Of a stretch of DNA of 5,593 nt, positions 1 to 5,593 are shown in pieces. The position numbers were made by a program, and so were the translations under genes. The notes beneath the pieces were generated by a model that saw only the letters and a program-made list of their open reading frames with translations, made no database searches and was not told the DNA's origin. This DNA comes from Sulfurovum sp. bin170 (lineage in GTDB: Bacteria; Campylobacterota; Campylobacteria; Campylobacterales; Sulfurovaceae), in the NCBI RefSeq assembly GCF_010892395.1, contig NZ_JAACKB010000039.1:1-5593 (forward strand), written 5' to 3'. The stretch's first letter is position 1; each line of letters starts with the position of its first letter.

Positions 1-1431
1 AATAATTTGACCTACGGCTCCAATAACACCAGGAACATCGGTATTTCTAAATAGAATCATTTTTCCTTTTGGTTCCAAGTCAAGTTTGTAGCCATCAATC
101 TCAATAACTCTTTGAGCATCATCACCGAGTACAGTACCACTAATGGTAAATGTGCCACCTCTAATGGTTAGTTTGATTGTAACTCTATTTTTAAGTCCAG
201 ATCGGTTTATCTGCTTCTCTTTTATTAGATGAATGTTTCGCTCATCTGCTACAAATTCGGCATTAACATAGTTAACAGAGTCTTTAAGTGCTTCACTCAA
301 AATTCCAACAGTAGCAAAAGTTGCCAGTGAATCGATATGTTCTGACACTTCGCCCTCTGTTGTTATCTTGATACTTTTTATACTATCTCTTGTGGCTTGA
401 GCTGAGATGTGACCCATCTTCTGAATCAGTTCAAGGTATGGTCGGAGAAAGTTAGGAAGCTCACTCTCTTTAATAGGTAGGTTTAACGCATTTGGAAATG
501 AGATACCTTTTGCAGAGGCGATAGCATTTTCAGCTGATTGAATAGCAATATTTTGTTGTGACTCTTTGGTGTTTGCACCAAGGTGAGGAGTAACCGTTAC
601 ATTGTCAAGGTCAAGAAGTGGATGGTCAGTTGCTGGTTCTTTGTCAAACACATCAATACCAGCCATAGCAATTTTCTTACTTCTAAGTCCCTCTAGGAGA
701 GCTTTTTCACTATATAGTCCACCTCTAGCACAGTTGATAAGAACTACACCATCTTTCATCTTTGCTATTTGAGCAGAGTCAATCATTCCAACTGTCTCTT
801 CATTTTTAGGGGTATGAATAGTGATAATATCACAATCTAAAATATCATCAAAGTTAGTAGTGTATGCTATGTCAAGGTCTGTAGCTTTTCTAGGGTCGAT
901 GTATGGGTCATAGACCAAAATATTCATCTCAAAAGCTTTTGCTCTTTTACCAACTCTTGAACCGATATTACCAAAACCGATAATACCTAACTTTTTATCT
1001 TTGAGTTCTGTTCCATACCAATCCTGTCGTCTCCATACTCTATCAACTTTTAGGTTATTGTGAGCATAAGGAAATTTTCTTACACAAGAGAGCATATGTG
1101 TCAGGGTAAGTTCCACAGCAGCAATTGTATTTGCAGTGGGAACATTCATAACCACTATACCTTTTTTACTACACCCCTCTATATCCACATTGTCAACACC
1201 AACTCCTGCACGAATGATAGCTTTGATATTTGTAGCATGGTTTAGGAAAAATTGGTCAACATCAGTAGAAGAGCGGGTAATAGCAATATCTGCTTGGGGA
1301 ATAATTTCAGTGATAAGCCTCTCTTTAGGCTCATCAGCTGCATTTATTAGGTTTATTTCAGCATCATTTGCGAGTATATCCAACCCTTTTTGGTGGATAT
1401 GATCGCATACAACAATAGTAAGTTTAGGCAT
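1..1431 (-). CDS. serA: D-3-phosphoglycerate dehydrogenase, long type 1 form (3' end outside window)
   Basis: This cytosolic enzyme oxidises 3-phosphoglycerate to 3-phosphohydroxypyruvate with NAD+, the first step of serine synthesis. I translated 477 uninterrupted codons from the ATG at 1431-1429, which begin MPKLTIVVCDHIHQKGL. The N-terminal part of the substrate domain carries RAGVGVDNVD at residues 74-83. The NAD-binding Rossmann motif GFGNIG is at 152-157. The catalytic trio of the D-2-hydroxyacid dehydrogenase family is intact: Arg236 in NCARG, Glu265 in DVFDKEP, and His283 in TPHLGA. Residues from about 315 to 440 look like the allosteric substrate-binding (ASB) region, and an ACT serine-sensing domain begins near 443 with NTDVPGVIG at 463-471. 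Type 1 enzymes have about 525-530 residues, so roughly 50 are missing past base 1. The start codon shares one base with the rpsA stop (TAATG) and has only a weak purine-rich ribosome binding site, so translation is probably coupled to rpsA. Confidence 0.97.
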   Translation of the reverse strand, partial: MPKLTIVVCDHIHQKGLDILANDAEINLINAADEPKERLITEIIPQADIAITRSSTDVDQFFLNHATNIKAIIRAGVGVDNVDIEGCSKKGIVVMNVPTANTIAAVELTLTHMLSCVRKFPYAHNNLKVDRVWRRQDWYGTELKDKKLGIIGFGNIGSRVGKRAKAFEMNILVYDPYIDPRKATDLDIAYTTNFDDILDCDIITIHTPKNEETVGMIDSAQIAKMKDGVVLINCARGGLYSEKALLEGLRSKKIAMAGIDVFDKEPATDHPLLDLDNVTVTPHLGANTKESQQNIAIQSAENAIASAKGISFPNALNLPIKESELPNFLRPYLELIQKMGHISAQATRDSIKSIKITTEGEVSEHIDSLATFATVGILSEALKDSVNYVNAEFVADERNIHLIKEKQINRSGLKNRVTIKLTIRGGTFTISGTVLGDDAQRVIEIDGYKLDLEPKGKMILFRNTDVPGVIGAVGQII

Positions 1432-3104
1432 TATCTTCTTCGTTTTTTTAGTTGGTCTTTAAATACATCACCAAGAGTCATACTGTCATCTTGTTCTGCA
1501 TTTAGTTGATCTAATGCTTCTCTCTCCTCTTGTCTCTCAAGTCTTCTAACAGAGATTCTGATTCTATCATTTTTAGCATCTAGGAAGCTAATAACAGCTC
1601 TAATCGCTTGACCTTTTTCAATCTCATCTTCTTTAAGAGGACCCAAATCATCAAGTCTAAGAAGTGCATCAACACCAGGTTCAATAGATACAAAGATACC
1701 GAAATCTTTTTTATCTTTTACTGTACCCTCTACGATATCACCATTTTTATGCTCTTTTGCAAATTTAGATACAGGAGATGGCTCTAGTGCTTTTTTGGAT
1801 AGTGAAACTTTACCATTTGCTCTATCAATTTTGATGATTTTTACTTCAACTTCATCACCTTTTTTGAGAACATCTTTGGCATTGATTCCTTTGTCCCATG
1901 AGATCTCTTGGTTATGTAGAAGACCCTCAACTGCACCAATCTTAACAAATGCACCAAAATCAGTAATAGATGATACAGTACCTGTAATAACATCATTAGT
2001 TCTATTTGCTGATGCAAACTGGTCGATTGGTTTTGGAAGTAGAGTTTTTCTACTCACTCTAAGTCTTCTTTGGATTTTATCTATTTCGATAATCTCAACA
2101 TCTATCTGTTGGTCTATCTCAATATAATCTTTAGGGTGTTTTACATTTTTATCCCAAGATATTTCAGATACATGTAGGAACGCTTCAAGATCCTCACCCA
2201 AATCAACAAATGCACCATACGGTTCAATATTTGAAACAGTAACATTAACTGTATCACCTGCTCTTAGCGTATTGTCAATATCTTTCCAAGGGTCAATACT
2301 CGCCTCTTTAATAGATAGAGATAGATGTCTCTTCTTTTTATCATAATCGATAGCAACAACATTAACTTCATCATCTTCTTTATAGTATTTAGATGGGTTA
2401 ACAGGACCTTTGTGCGAGATTTGTGAATAGTGAACAAGACCGTCCATTCCACCAACATCAACAAACATACCATAAGATGTGATTTTTTTGATAACACCAA
2501 GAACAACAGCTTTGTTCTCTAGTAACTTATCTACAATCTCTTGAGTTTCAGCTTTTTCTCTCTCGATAAGCTCTTTTCTTGAAACTACTACAGAACCTTT
2601 CTCTTTGTCAACCTTAACGATAAGTGCTTTTACTTTTTTACCGATAGGGTTGATTTTATGAGAGATATATGAGAGTGTTCTTGGCATAAAGAACTCTAAT
2701 CCAGAGACATCTACAACAAAACCACCTTTGTTTTTCTTAGTGATTTCACCCTCAATTATATACTCTTCTTCATCATCATACTCTTCAATGAACTCGGCAA
2801 GTGCTGCTCTTTTTTCTGCTAACTCATAAGAGATGTTTGGTCTTTCACCTCTAAACCCAGTGATAACAACAGTAATTGTCTCACCATTTTCAAACATAAT
2901 GTTTCCATCTTCATCTCTGATTTGGTCAAGTGACATAAATGCCTCATTTTTACGACCCACATCAACAACTACCTGATTCTCTTCTTCGTCTATTTTAACA
3001 ATAATACCATCTACCAAATCACTACTTGAATCTGACTTCTTAAACGACTCCTCGAGCATCGCTCCAAAATCTACATCTTCTACTTCGATATCTTCGAATT
3101 TCAT
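1431..3104 (-). CDS. rpsA: 30S ribosomal protein S1
   Basis: S1 binds single-stranded mRNA and docks it on the 30S subunit for initiation, which matters most for messages that are structured or have weak ribosome binding sites. The 557-residue product, close to the roughly 556 expected in Campylobacterota, shows six S1 (OB-fold) repeats at about 30-95, 114-178, 198-266, 283-353, 370-438 and 455-522. Repeats 3 to 6 carry the classical core, for example YGMFVDVGG, YGAFVDLGE, DFGAFVKIG and DFGIFVSIE. Repeats 1 and 2 are more divergent, as is usual because they contact the ribosome. An acidic N-terminus (MKFEDIEVEDVDFG) and a basic tail ending KKRRR flank the repeats. I chose the ATG at 3104 over a TTG nine bases upstream because AAGGA lies nine bases before the ATG but directly abuts the TTG. 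A promoter-like -10 lies in the 78-bp gap after ispH, and serA follows with a one-base overlap. Confidence 0.98.
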   Translation of the reverse strand: MKFEDIEVEDVDFGAMLEESFKKSDSSSDLVDGIIVKIDEEENQVVVDVGRKNEAFMSLDQIRDEDGNIMFENGETITVVITGFRGERPNISYELAEKRAALAEFIEEYDDEEEYIIEGEITKKNKGGFVVDVSGLEFFMPRTLSYISHKINPIGKKVKALIVKVDKEKGSVVVSRKELIEREKAETQEIVDKLLENKAVVLGVIKKITSYGMFVDVGGMDGLVHYSQISHKGPVNPSKYYKEDDEVNVVAIDYDKKKRHLSLSIKEASIDPWKDIDNTLRAGDTVNVTVSNIEPYGAFVDLGEDLEAFLHVSEISWDKNVKHPKDYIEIDQQIDVEIIEIDKIQRRLRVSRKTLLPKPIDQFASANRTNDVITGTVSSITDFGAFVKIGAVEGLLHNQEISWDKGINAKDVLKKGDEVEVKIIKIDRANGKVSLSKKALEPSPVSKFAKEHKNGDIVEGTVKDKKDFGIFVSIEPGVDALLRLDDLGPLKEDEIEKGQAIRAVISFLDAKNDRIRISVRRLERQEEREALDQLNAEQDDSMTLGDVFKDQLKKRRR

Positions 3105-3113
3105 ACTTACCAA

Positions 3114-3118
3114 TCCTT
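3114..3118 (-). promoter_or_regulatory. Ribosome binding site of rpsA
   Basis: AAGGA on the minus strand lies nine bases upstream of the ATG at 3104-3102. A TTG in the same frame at 3113-3111 directly follows the site with no spacing, so ribosomes placed here should start at the ATG. This settles the N-terminus of S1 as MKFEDIEV. Confidence 0.8.
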
Positions 3119-3136
3119 GCCTAGCCTAAATTTGAG

Positions 3137-3186
3137 CTAATTATACCTTTTTTAAGTTAATGGAAAATGAATATGGTATAAGTTAG
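3137..3186. repeat. Inverted repeat across the ispH stop and the rpsA -10 box
   Basis: On the plus strand CTAATTATACC at 3137-3147 is matched by GGTATAA-G-TTAG at 3175-3186, giving eleven pairs with a single unpaired G at 3182. The arms are separated by 27 AT-rich bases. One arm contains the TATAAT of the putative rpsA promoter and the other contains the ispH stop codon. It could be a weak RNA hairpin at the end of ispH, an operator, or chance in AT-rich DNA. It lacks the GC-rich stem and following U-tract of a usual intrinsic terminator. Confidence 0.5.
3140..3145 (-). promoter_or_regulatory. Candidate -10 box of an rpsA(-serA) promoter
   Basis: A perfect TATAAT on the minus strand lies 35 bases upstream of the rpsA start, preceded by an A-run and AT-rich DNA. 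There is no clear -35 box at 16-18 bases. That is common in Campylobacterota, whose main sigma factor relies on the -10 and upstream AT-rich periodicity (family knowledge). A start about seven bases downstream would give a leader near 30 nt. It sits inside an inverted repeat covering 3137-3186. Its role as a promoter is inferred from the motif and position only. Confidence 0.5.
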
Positions 3187-4025
3187 TTATGAATTGTAGC
3201 TATCTCTTGAATTCTGTTTACAACATTTTGAACAATCCAGTCAGGAGTGGACGCACCAGCAGAGATTCCACATAGTTTCTTATCTTTGAACCAAATCTCT
3301 CTTAGTTCCCTCTCATTTTCAATTAGATAAGAGTCCTTGCAACCTCTAGTTGTTATGCTATGAAGTTGCTTAGTATTGGATGAGTGTTTTCCACCTATTA
3401 CTACCATCACATCAGCATTTTCAGCCAGTTCTGCTGCTGCATCTTGATTCTCAAAAGTAGCATTACAGATAGTATTAAAGACACGAACCTCTTTATGTTT
3501 TAGTATGAGATTATTAACTATTTTCAAAAAATCTTCAGGTTTTCTAGTGGTCTGAGCGACAACAGCTACTCTGCTTTTAAGTGGTAATTTATTCAAATCA
3601 TTCTCATCAAGAACAATAAAAGCATCTTCACCCTCTGCATAGCTAACAACTCCTTTTATCTCAGGATGATTCTCATCTCCAAAGATAACCACAGAGTAAC
3701 CCTCTGCACTCATCTTTGCAACAATCTGTTGAGGCTTGGTAACATAGGGGCAGGTTGCATCAATGACCTTATTCTCTTGCTCTTTTAAAGCTTTTAGCTC
3801 ATCTTTTGGTATTCCATGAGTTCTAATCACAACAGTATCATCTTTTTTTACATCAGCAAGACCCTCTGCAAGACCTATATTAAATCCCTCTTTTAGGCGA
3901 TTAATCTCATCCTTATTGTGTATAAGTGGACCATAGGTTAGACTATTTTGATGTTTCTCTGCTATCTCTATCGCTCTTTTGACTCCATAACAGAAGCCAT
4001 AACTTGATGCTAGTTCTATTTTCAT
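3183..4025 (-). CDS. ispH: 4-hydroxy-3-methylbut-2-enyl diphosphate reductase (IspH/LytB)
   Basis: IspH is the iron-sulfur enzyme of the last MEP-pathway step, reducing HMBPP to isopentenyl and dimethylallyl diphosphate for quinones, undecaprenyl carrier and other isoprenoids. The 280-residue protein is near the short form of Campylobacterota (E. coli has 316). The three cysteines that hold the [4Fe-4S] cluster are at 12 (GFCYGV), 92 (ATCPYV) and 187 (TICNAT). Substrate-binding histidines are visible at 36 (LIHNKDE), 70 (RTHGIP) and 120, and the proton-relay glutamate is Glu122 in NHPEIKG. The diphosphate pocket shows SSN at 215-217 and Ser259 in GISAGASTPDW. The ATG at 4025 is supported by AAGGA at 4034-4038, eight bases upstream. 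ispH next to rpsA is an old association; the two are fused in some Clostridia (family knowledge). I see no convincing promoter of its own, so it may depend on readthrough from upstream. Confidence 0.98.
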   Translation of the reverse strand: MKIELASSYGFCYGVKRAIEIAEKHQNSLTYGPLIHNKDEINRLKEGFNIGLAEGLADVKKDDTVVIRTHGIPKDELKALKEQENKVIDATCPYVTKPQQIVAKMSAEGYSVVIFGDENHPEIKGVVSYAEGEDAFIVLDENDLNKLPLKSRVAVVAQTTRKPEDFLKIVNNLILKHKEVRVFNTICNATFENQDAAAELAENADVMVVIGGKHSSNTKQLHSITTRGCKDSYLIENERELREIWFKDKKLCGISAGASTPDWIVQNVVNRIQEIATIHN

Positions 4026-4062
4026 CTTTTATATCCTTAATTTTTATTTGCAAAACTAGGAA

Positions 4063-4092
4063 CCGATGGCTTTAGCCTCGCTAATTCATTGG
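4063..4092. repeat. Imperfect palindrome upstream of ispH
   Basis: On the minus strand the arm at 4092-4080 (CCAATGAATTAGC) can pair with the arm at 4076-4063 (GCTAAAGCCATCGG) around a three-base GAG loop. The inner five pairs TTAGC/GCTAA are perfect. Further pairs (GTA-type mismatches aside) follow after a small internal loop, with CC/GG closing the base. An alternative stem pairs GGC (4068-4070) with GCC (4075-4077). It lies in the 149-bp spacer before ispH, about 40 bases upstream of its start, so it could lie in the leader of a readthrough transcript. No riboswitch class is recognised. Confidence 0.45.
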
Positions 4093-4113
4093 CATTTAAT
4101 AAGATAAGGATAA

Positions 4114-4161
4114 GAGGGGGCAAGTCACAAATATAAAGTTATTTGTGACTCGTTCCACCTC
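4114..4161 (-). repeat. Intergenic inverted repeat, possible weak terminator of the lipoprotein gene
   Basis: AGTCACAAATA at 4123-4133 is an exact reverse complement of 4140-4150, giving an 11-bp stem with a six-base loop. Beyond an imperfect interval, GAGG at 4114-4117 pairs with CCTC at 4158-4161. On the transcribed strand the stem is followed by CCCCCTC and then a T-rich but interrupted stretch (TTATCCTTATCTTATT) rather than a clean U-tract. It begins 13 bases after the lipoprotein stop, so termination or 3'-end protection of that mRNA is plausible. A copy of a dispersed palindromic repeat is the main alternative. Confidence 0.6.
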
Positions 4162-4174
4162 ATCGAACTCAAAA

Positions 4175-5161
4175 TCAGAGATGAGAATCTCTAGCATTCC
4201 CATTATTTCCATTATTCCCGTTATTACTGTTATTCCCACTATTACCATTTTGTGCTGGTGATATATTGTTGTTCTCCTCAGTTGAAGATGACTCTTCTTC
4301 TGTTTGGTTATTCTCTCCAATCTCACCACTCTCCTCTTCTACTCTTGAACTTATACCATTATTATCTTTGATTTTTGGTGGTTTTTTATCCTTGATTCTC
4401 TCAATATCTTCTCTATTAACTCTTTTAATCAGACCTTTCTCTTCTAAGTCAGCTATAGTTTGCTCCTCAATAGCTAGTGCTATCTCCTCGCTTGTTGCAT
4501 TCTCGTCAACTTCAACTGTTGCATTAATCTCTCTGTATTTCTCCAAAATTCTCTCAATAGCAATTGGTGCATTTGAGTGCTCATTTTGTCTCTCTATCAG
4601 TTTTTTGTAAACGGCGTTGAGTACCATAATGGAGTTTTTAGTTGCTCTGGATGGAAGTTCAGTTAAATCATCAGCCGTACTGTTTGTCTCTCTAGCTAAC
4701 TCATCCAATCGCTCTTCTCTGACCGTCTCATTCTCATCAGCAAGATAGGTAGTTGTAGGTGTAATATTATCGCTATATGATATTAGCGTAATATCAAGCT
4801 CCACATCCAACTCTGTTAAATTTCCATCACCATTAACATCAATCCAACCACCCTCTGCTTGAATAGGATACTCTGGTTGCTCTTCAAAAATATAGGTATT
4901 ATTTGTCTCACTCACTTGTGTAGCAACACTACCATTAGCATCGGTAACATTAGCATCCAATACAGCTCCTCTCTCTACAACAACTTTATGTTCTGAGTTC
5001 AGAAGCCGTTCATTTTCTGCTGTCATCTCTAAACCATTATCGGTTTCAAGTTCTTGTGTATCTGAATTTGTACCATTGTTTGATGATGAATCTGACCCAC
5101 ATCCAGTATATGCTAACATCATTATGAGTATTGTTGAATAGATAACTCTATTGCTTTTCAT
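4175..5161 (-). CDS. Putative secreted lipoprotein with EF-hand-like loop and Asn/Gly-rich tail, function unknown
   Basis: I do not recognise the family by name. The 328-residue product starts with a lipoprotein signal: basic MKSNR, a hydrophobic core at 6-18, then LAYTG before Cys21, a plausible though not canonical lipobox (Tyr at -3). After the cysteine comes a Ser/Asn-rich linker. Residues 56-140 look like a beta-rich module (VVERGAVLDANVTDANG, then WIDVNGDGNLTELD). In it, 108-119 has the DxNxDGxLxxxD spacing of a calcium-binding EF-hand/dockerin-type loop. Residues 142-265 are charged and probably helical, 271-300 are Glu/Ser-rich, and 304-322 are Asn/Gly-rich. No enzyme motif or transmembrane segment was seen beyond the signal. 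The protein is strongly acidic, fitting an extracytoplasmic surface location. The ATG at 5161 has AGGAG six bases upstream and its own promoter. It lies between aroA and ispH, which are normally neighbours, so it is probably an accessory insertion. Confidence 0.85.
   Translation of the reverse strand: MKSNRVIYSTILIMMLAYTGCGSDSSSNNGTNSDTQELETDNGLEMTAENERLLNSEHKVVVERGAVLDANVTDANGSVATQVSETNNTYIFEEQPEYPIQAEGGWIDVNGDGNLTELDVELDITLISYSDNITPTTTYLADENETVREERLDELARETNSTADDLTELPSRATKNSIMVLNAVYKKLIERQNEHSNAPIAIERILEKYREINATVEVDENATSEEIALAIEEQTIADLEEKGLIKRVNREDIERIKDKKPPKIKDNNGISSRVEEESGEIGENNQTEEESSSTEENNNISPAQNGNSGNNSNNGNNGNNGNARDSHL
4177..4192. repeat. Short perfect hairpin at the 3' end of the lipoprotein gene
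   Basis: AGAGAT at 4177-4182 and ATCTCT at 4187-4192 pair perfectly around a four-base loop. On the minus strand it covers the last five codons (Arg-Asp-Ser-His-Leu) and the final base of the TGA stop. No U-tract follows. Its placement directly after the tandem 9-bp repeats and before the larger intergenic inverted repeat suggests that it may be part of the same structured block. Confidence 0.5.
4193..4246 (-). repeat. Six degenerate 9-bp tandem units encoding the Asn/Gly tail
   Basis: On the minus strand the units are GGTAATAGT, GGGAATAAC, AGTAATAAC, GGGAATAAT, GGAAATAAT and GGGAATGCT, encoding residues 306-323 of the lipoprotein as mostly Gly-Asn-Asn. The unit length is a multiple of three, so loss or gain of a unit keeps the reading frame. 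The third-position differences show that the array is not newly expanded. It gives the protein a flexible, low-complexity C-terminus. Confidence 0.8.
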
Positions 5162-5191
5162 GATTATCTCCTAAAAAATTGATTTAAATTA

Positions 5192-5219
5192 ATTATACGA
5201 TTTAAAAGATAAAATACAA
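5192..5219 (-). promoter_or_regulatory. Sigma70-type promoter of the lipoprotein gene
   Basis: On the minus strand TATAAT (5197-5192) is preceded, with a 16-base gap, by TTGTAT (5219-5214), a fair match to the -35 consensus. The gap and surroundings are AT-rich. The start point would fall near 5185, leaving a leader of about 24 nt that contains AGGAG at 5172-5168, six bases before the ATG. The promoter lies in the 85-bp gap after aroA, so the lipoprotein gene can be expressed independently. Readthrough from here could also serve ispH. Confidence 0.65.
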
Positions 5220-5246
5220 GTTAATTTTATAGTATTGAGAAAACTG

Positions 5247-5593
5247 TTACTTTATTTCTGTAATCTCAGATAATATCTCAAAAAAGTTAGGAAAAGAGGT
5301 ATCAATACACTCTATATCCTCTATCTCCATGTTACAAAGTACTCCAGCAATAGCAAAACTCATAGCGATTCTATGGTCTCCATAGCTATTGACTATGGCA
5401 GGTTGTAGCTCTCCACCAACTATCTCATATCCATCTTTGTGTTCAACAGTTTTTATAGAACAAGCATTTAGTCCCTCTAAGACCGTAGAGATTCTATCAC
5501 TCTCTTTTACTCTCAACTCTTCTGCATTTTTAACAATACTAGTACCGTTAGCTACAGCCATTGCAATAGATAGGGCAGGGAGTTCGTCGATGA
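5247..5593 (-). CDS. aroA: 3-phosphoshikimate 1-carboxyvinyltransferase (EPSP synthase), C-terminal part
   Basis: AroA joins phosphoenolpyruvate to shikimate-3-phosphate to form EPSP, the sixth step of the shikimate route to chorismate and the aromatic amino acids; it is the target of glyphosate. Only the last 114 codons are in the window, about a quarter of a usual protein of some 430 residues; the frame is open to the edge. Family signatures are clear: [11 protein letters not shown] with the catalytic aspartate (equivalent to E. coli Asp313) at 5588-5586, then [10 protein letters not shown] with the catalytic Glu and the PEP-binding Arg, then [15 protein letters not shown] with a further PEP-binding Arg, and [11 protein letters not shown] near the end. 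The ATG at 5561 is internal and not the start. No intrinsic terminator is visible after the TAA stop. Upstream context is outside the window. Confidence 0.97.
   Translation of the reverse strand, partial: IDELPALSIAMAVANGTSIVKNAEELRVKESDRISTVLEGLNACSIKTVEHKDGYEIVGGELQPAIVNSYGDHRIAMSFAIAGVLCNMEIEDIECIDTSFPNFFEILSEITEIK

Noticed and set aside
1060..2127. Plus-strand open frames inside serA (1060-1245, 1136-1402) and rpsA (1795-2127).
   Set aside because: They are antisense shadows of strongly conserved genes and their translations have no recognisable features beyond chance hydrophobic runs.
2264..2506. An 80-codon minus-strand frame within rpsA.
   Set aside because: It is a shifted reading of S1 domain 3-4 codons; the true frame is continuous and intact through the region.
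3105..3113. A TTG at 3113-3111 would add three residues to S1.
   Set aside because: It abuts the AAGGA ribosome binding site with no spacing, while the ATG at 3104 has a normal nine-base gap and matches the usual S1 N-terminus.
4026..4062. A dedicated ispH promoter in the AT-rich bases just before the gene.
   Set aside because: TA-rich matches lie too close to the ribosome binding site, and no hexamer pair with proper spacing was found.
4096..4329. A 77-codon open frame on the minus strand overlapping the end of the lipoprotein gene.
   Set aside because: It is out of frame with a well-supported gene, has no good ribosome binding site, and its content reflects the 9-bp repeats read in another frame plus the palindromic spacer.
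4266..4610. A 114-codon plus-strand frame opposite the lipoprotein gene, rich in Leu, Ser and Ile, like a membrane protein.
   Set aside because: The hydrophobicity is the complement of Glu/Lys/Asn-rich coding on the other strand, and no promoter or ribosome binding site supports it.
4262..4760. Frequent TCTCT/CTCTTC runs on the plus strand, which look repeat-like or CRISPR-like.
   Set aside because: There is no regular spacing or conserved unit; the runs come from Glu, Arg and Lys codons on the minus strand.
5198..5246. An intrinsic terminator after aroA.
   Set aside because: No stable stem followed by a T-run is present; the short GAGA/TCTC matches are weak and scattered.

Overview
The window is an AT-rich stretch of a bacterial chromosome with every gene on the minus strand. 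Reading in the direction of transcription (from high to low coordinates) the order is aroA (3' end only), a gene for an unrecognised lipoprotein, ispH, rpsA, and serA (running off the window at base 1). The chain aroA - ispH - rpsA - serA is a characteristic neighbourhood of Campylobacterota (formerly Epsilonproteobacteria); I recall the same order around HP0397-HP0401 of Helicobacter pylori. Protein lengths also fit that group: S1 of 557 residues with six S1 domains, IspH of 280 residues, and a long (type 1) SerA with ASB and ACT regions. The extra lipoprotein and the low GC suggest a free-living member, such as a Sulfurimonas/Sulfurovum-type organism, but this is inference and the genus cannot be fixed from these bases.

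Layout by region: 5247-5593 is the last 114 codons of aroA (EPSP synthase). 5162-5246 is a spacer with a good sigma70-type promoter reading into the lipoprotein gene. 4175-5161 encodes a 328-residue acidic lipoprotein with a lipobox, one EF-hand-like calcium loop and an Asn/Gly-rich tail encoded by six degenerate 9-bp units. 4026-4174 is a 149-bp non-coding spacer full of inverted repeats. 3183-4025 is ispH. 3105-3182 is a spacer with a promoter-like -10 and the ribosome binding site of rpsA. 1431-3104 is rpsA, whose stop overlaps the start of serA by one base (TAATG). 1-1431 is the first 477 codons of serA.

The four recognised genes are housekeeping: AroA makes the precursor of chorismate, IspH performs the last step of the MEP isoprenoid pathway, S1 brings mRNA to the 30S ribosome, and SerA starts serine synthesis. 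They do not form one pathway; the linkage is probably for co-expression with growth. The accessory part is the lipoprotein gene and the structured spacer behind it, which interrupt the usual aroA-ispH adjacency. I found no RNA gene, CRISPR array, transposase, toxin-antitoxin or defence gene, and nothing that looks like a wholly new system. The points worth a second look are the orphan lipoprotein, the palindromic spacer 4058-4192, and the inverted repeat over the rpsA promoter.
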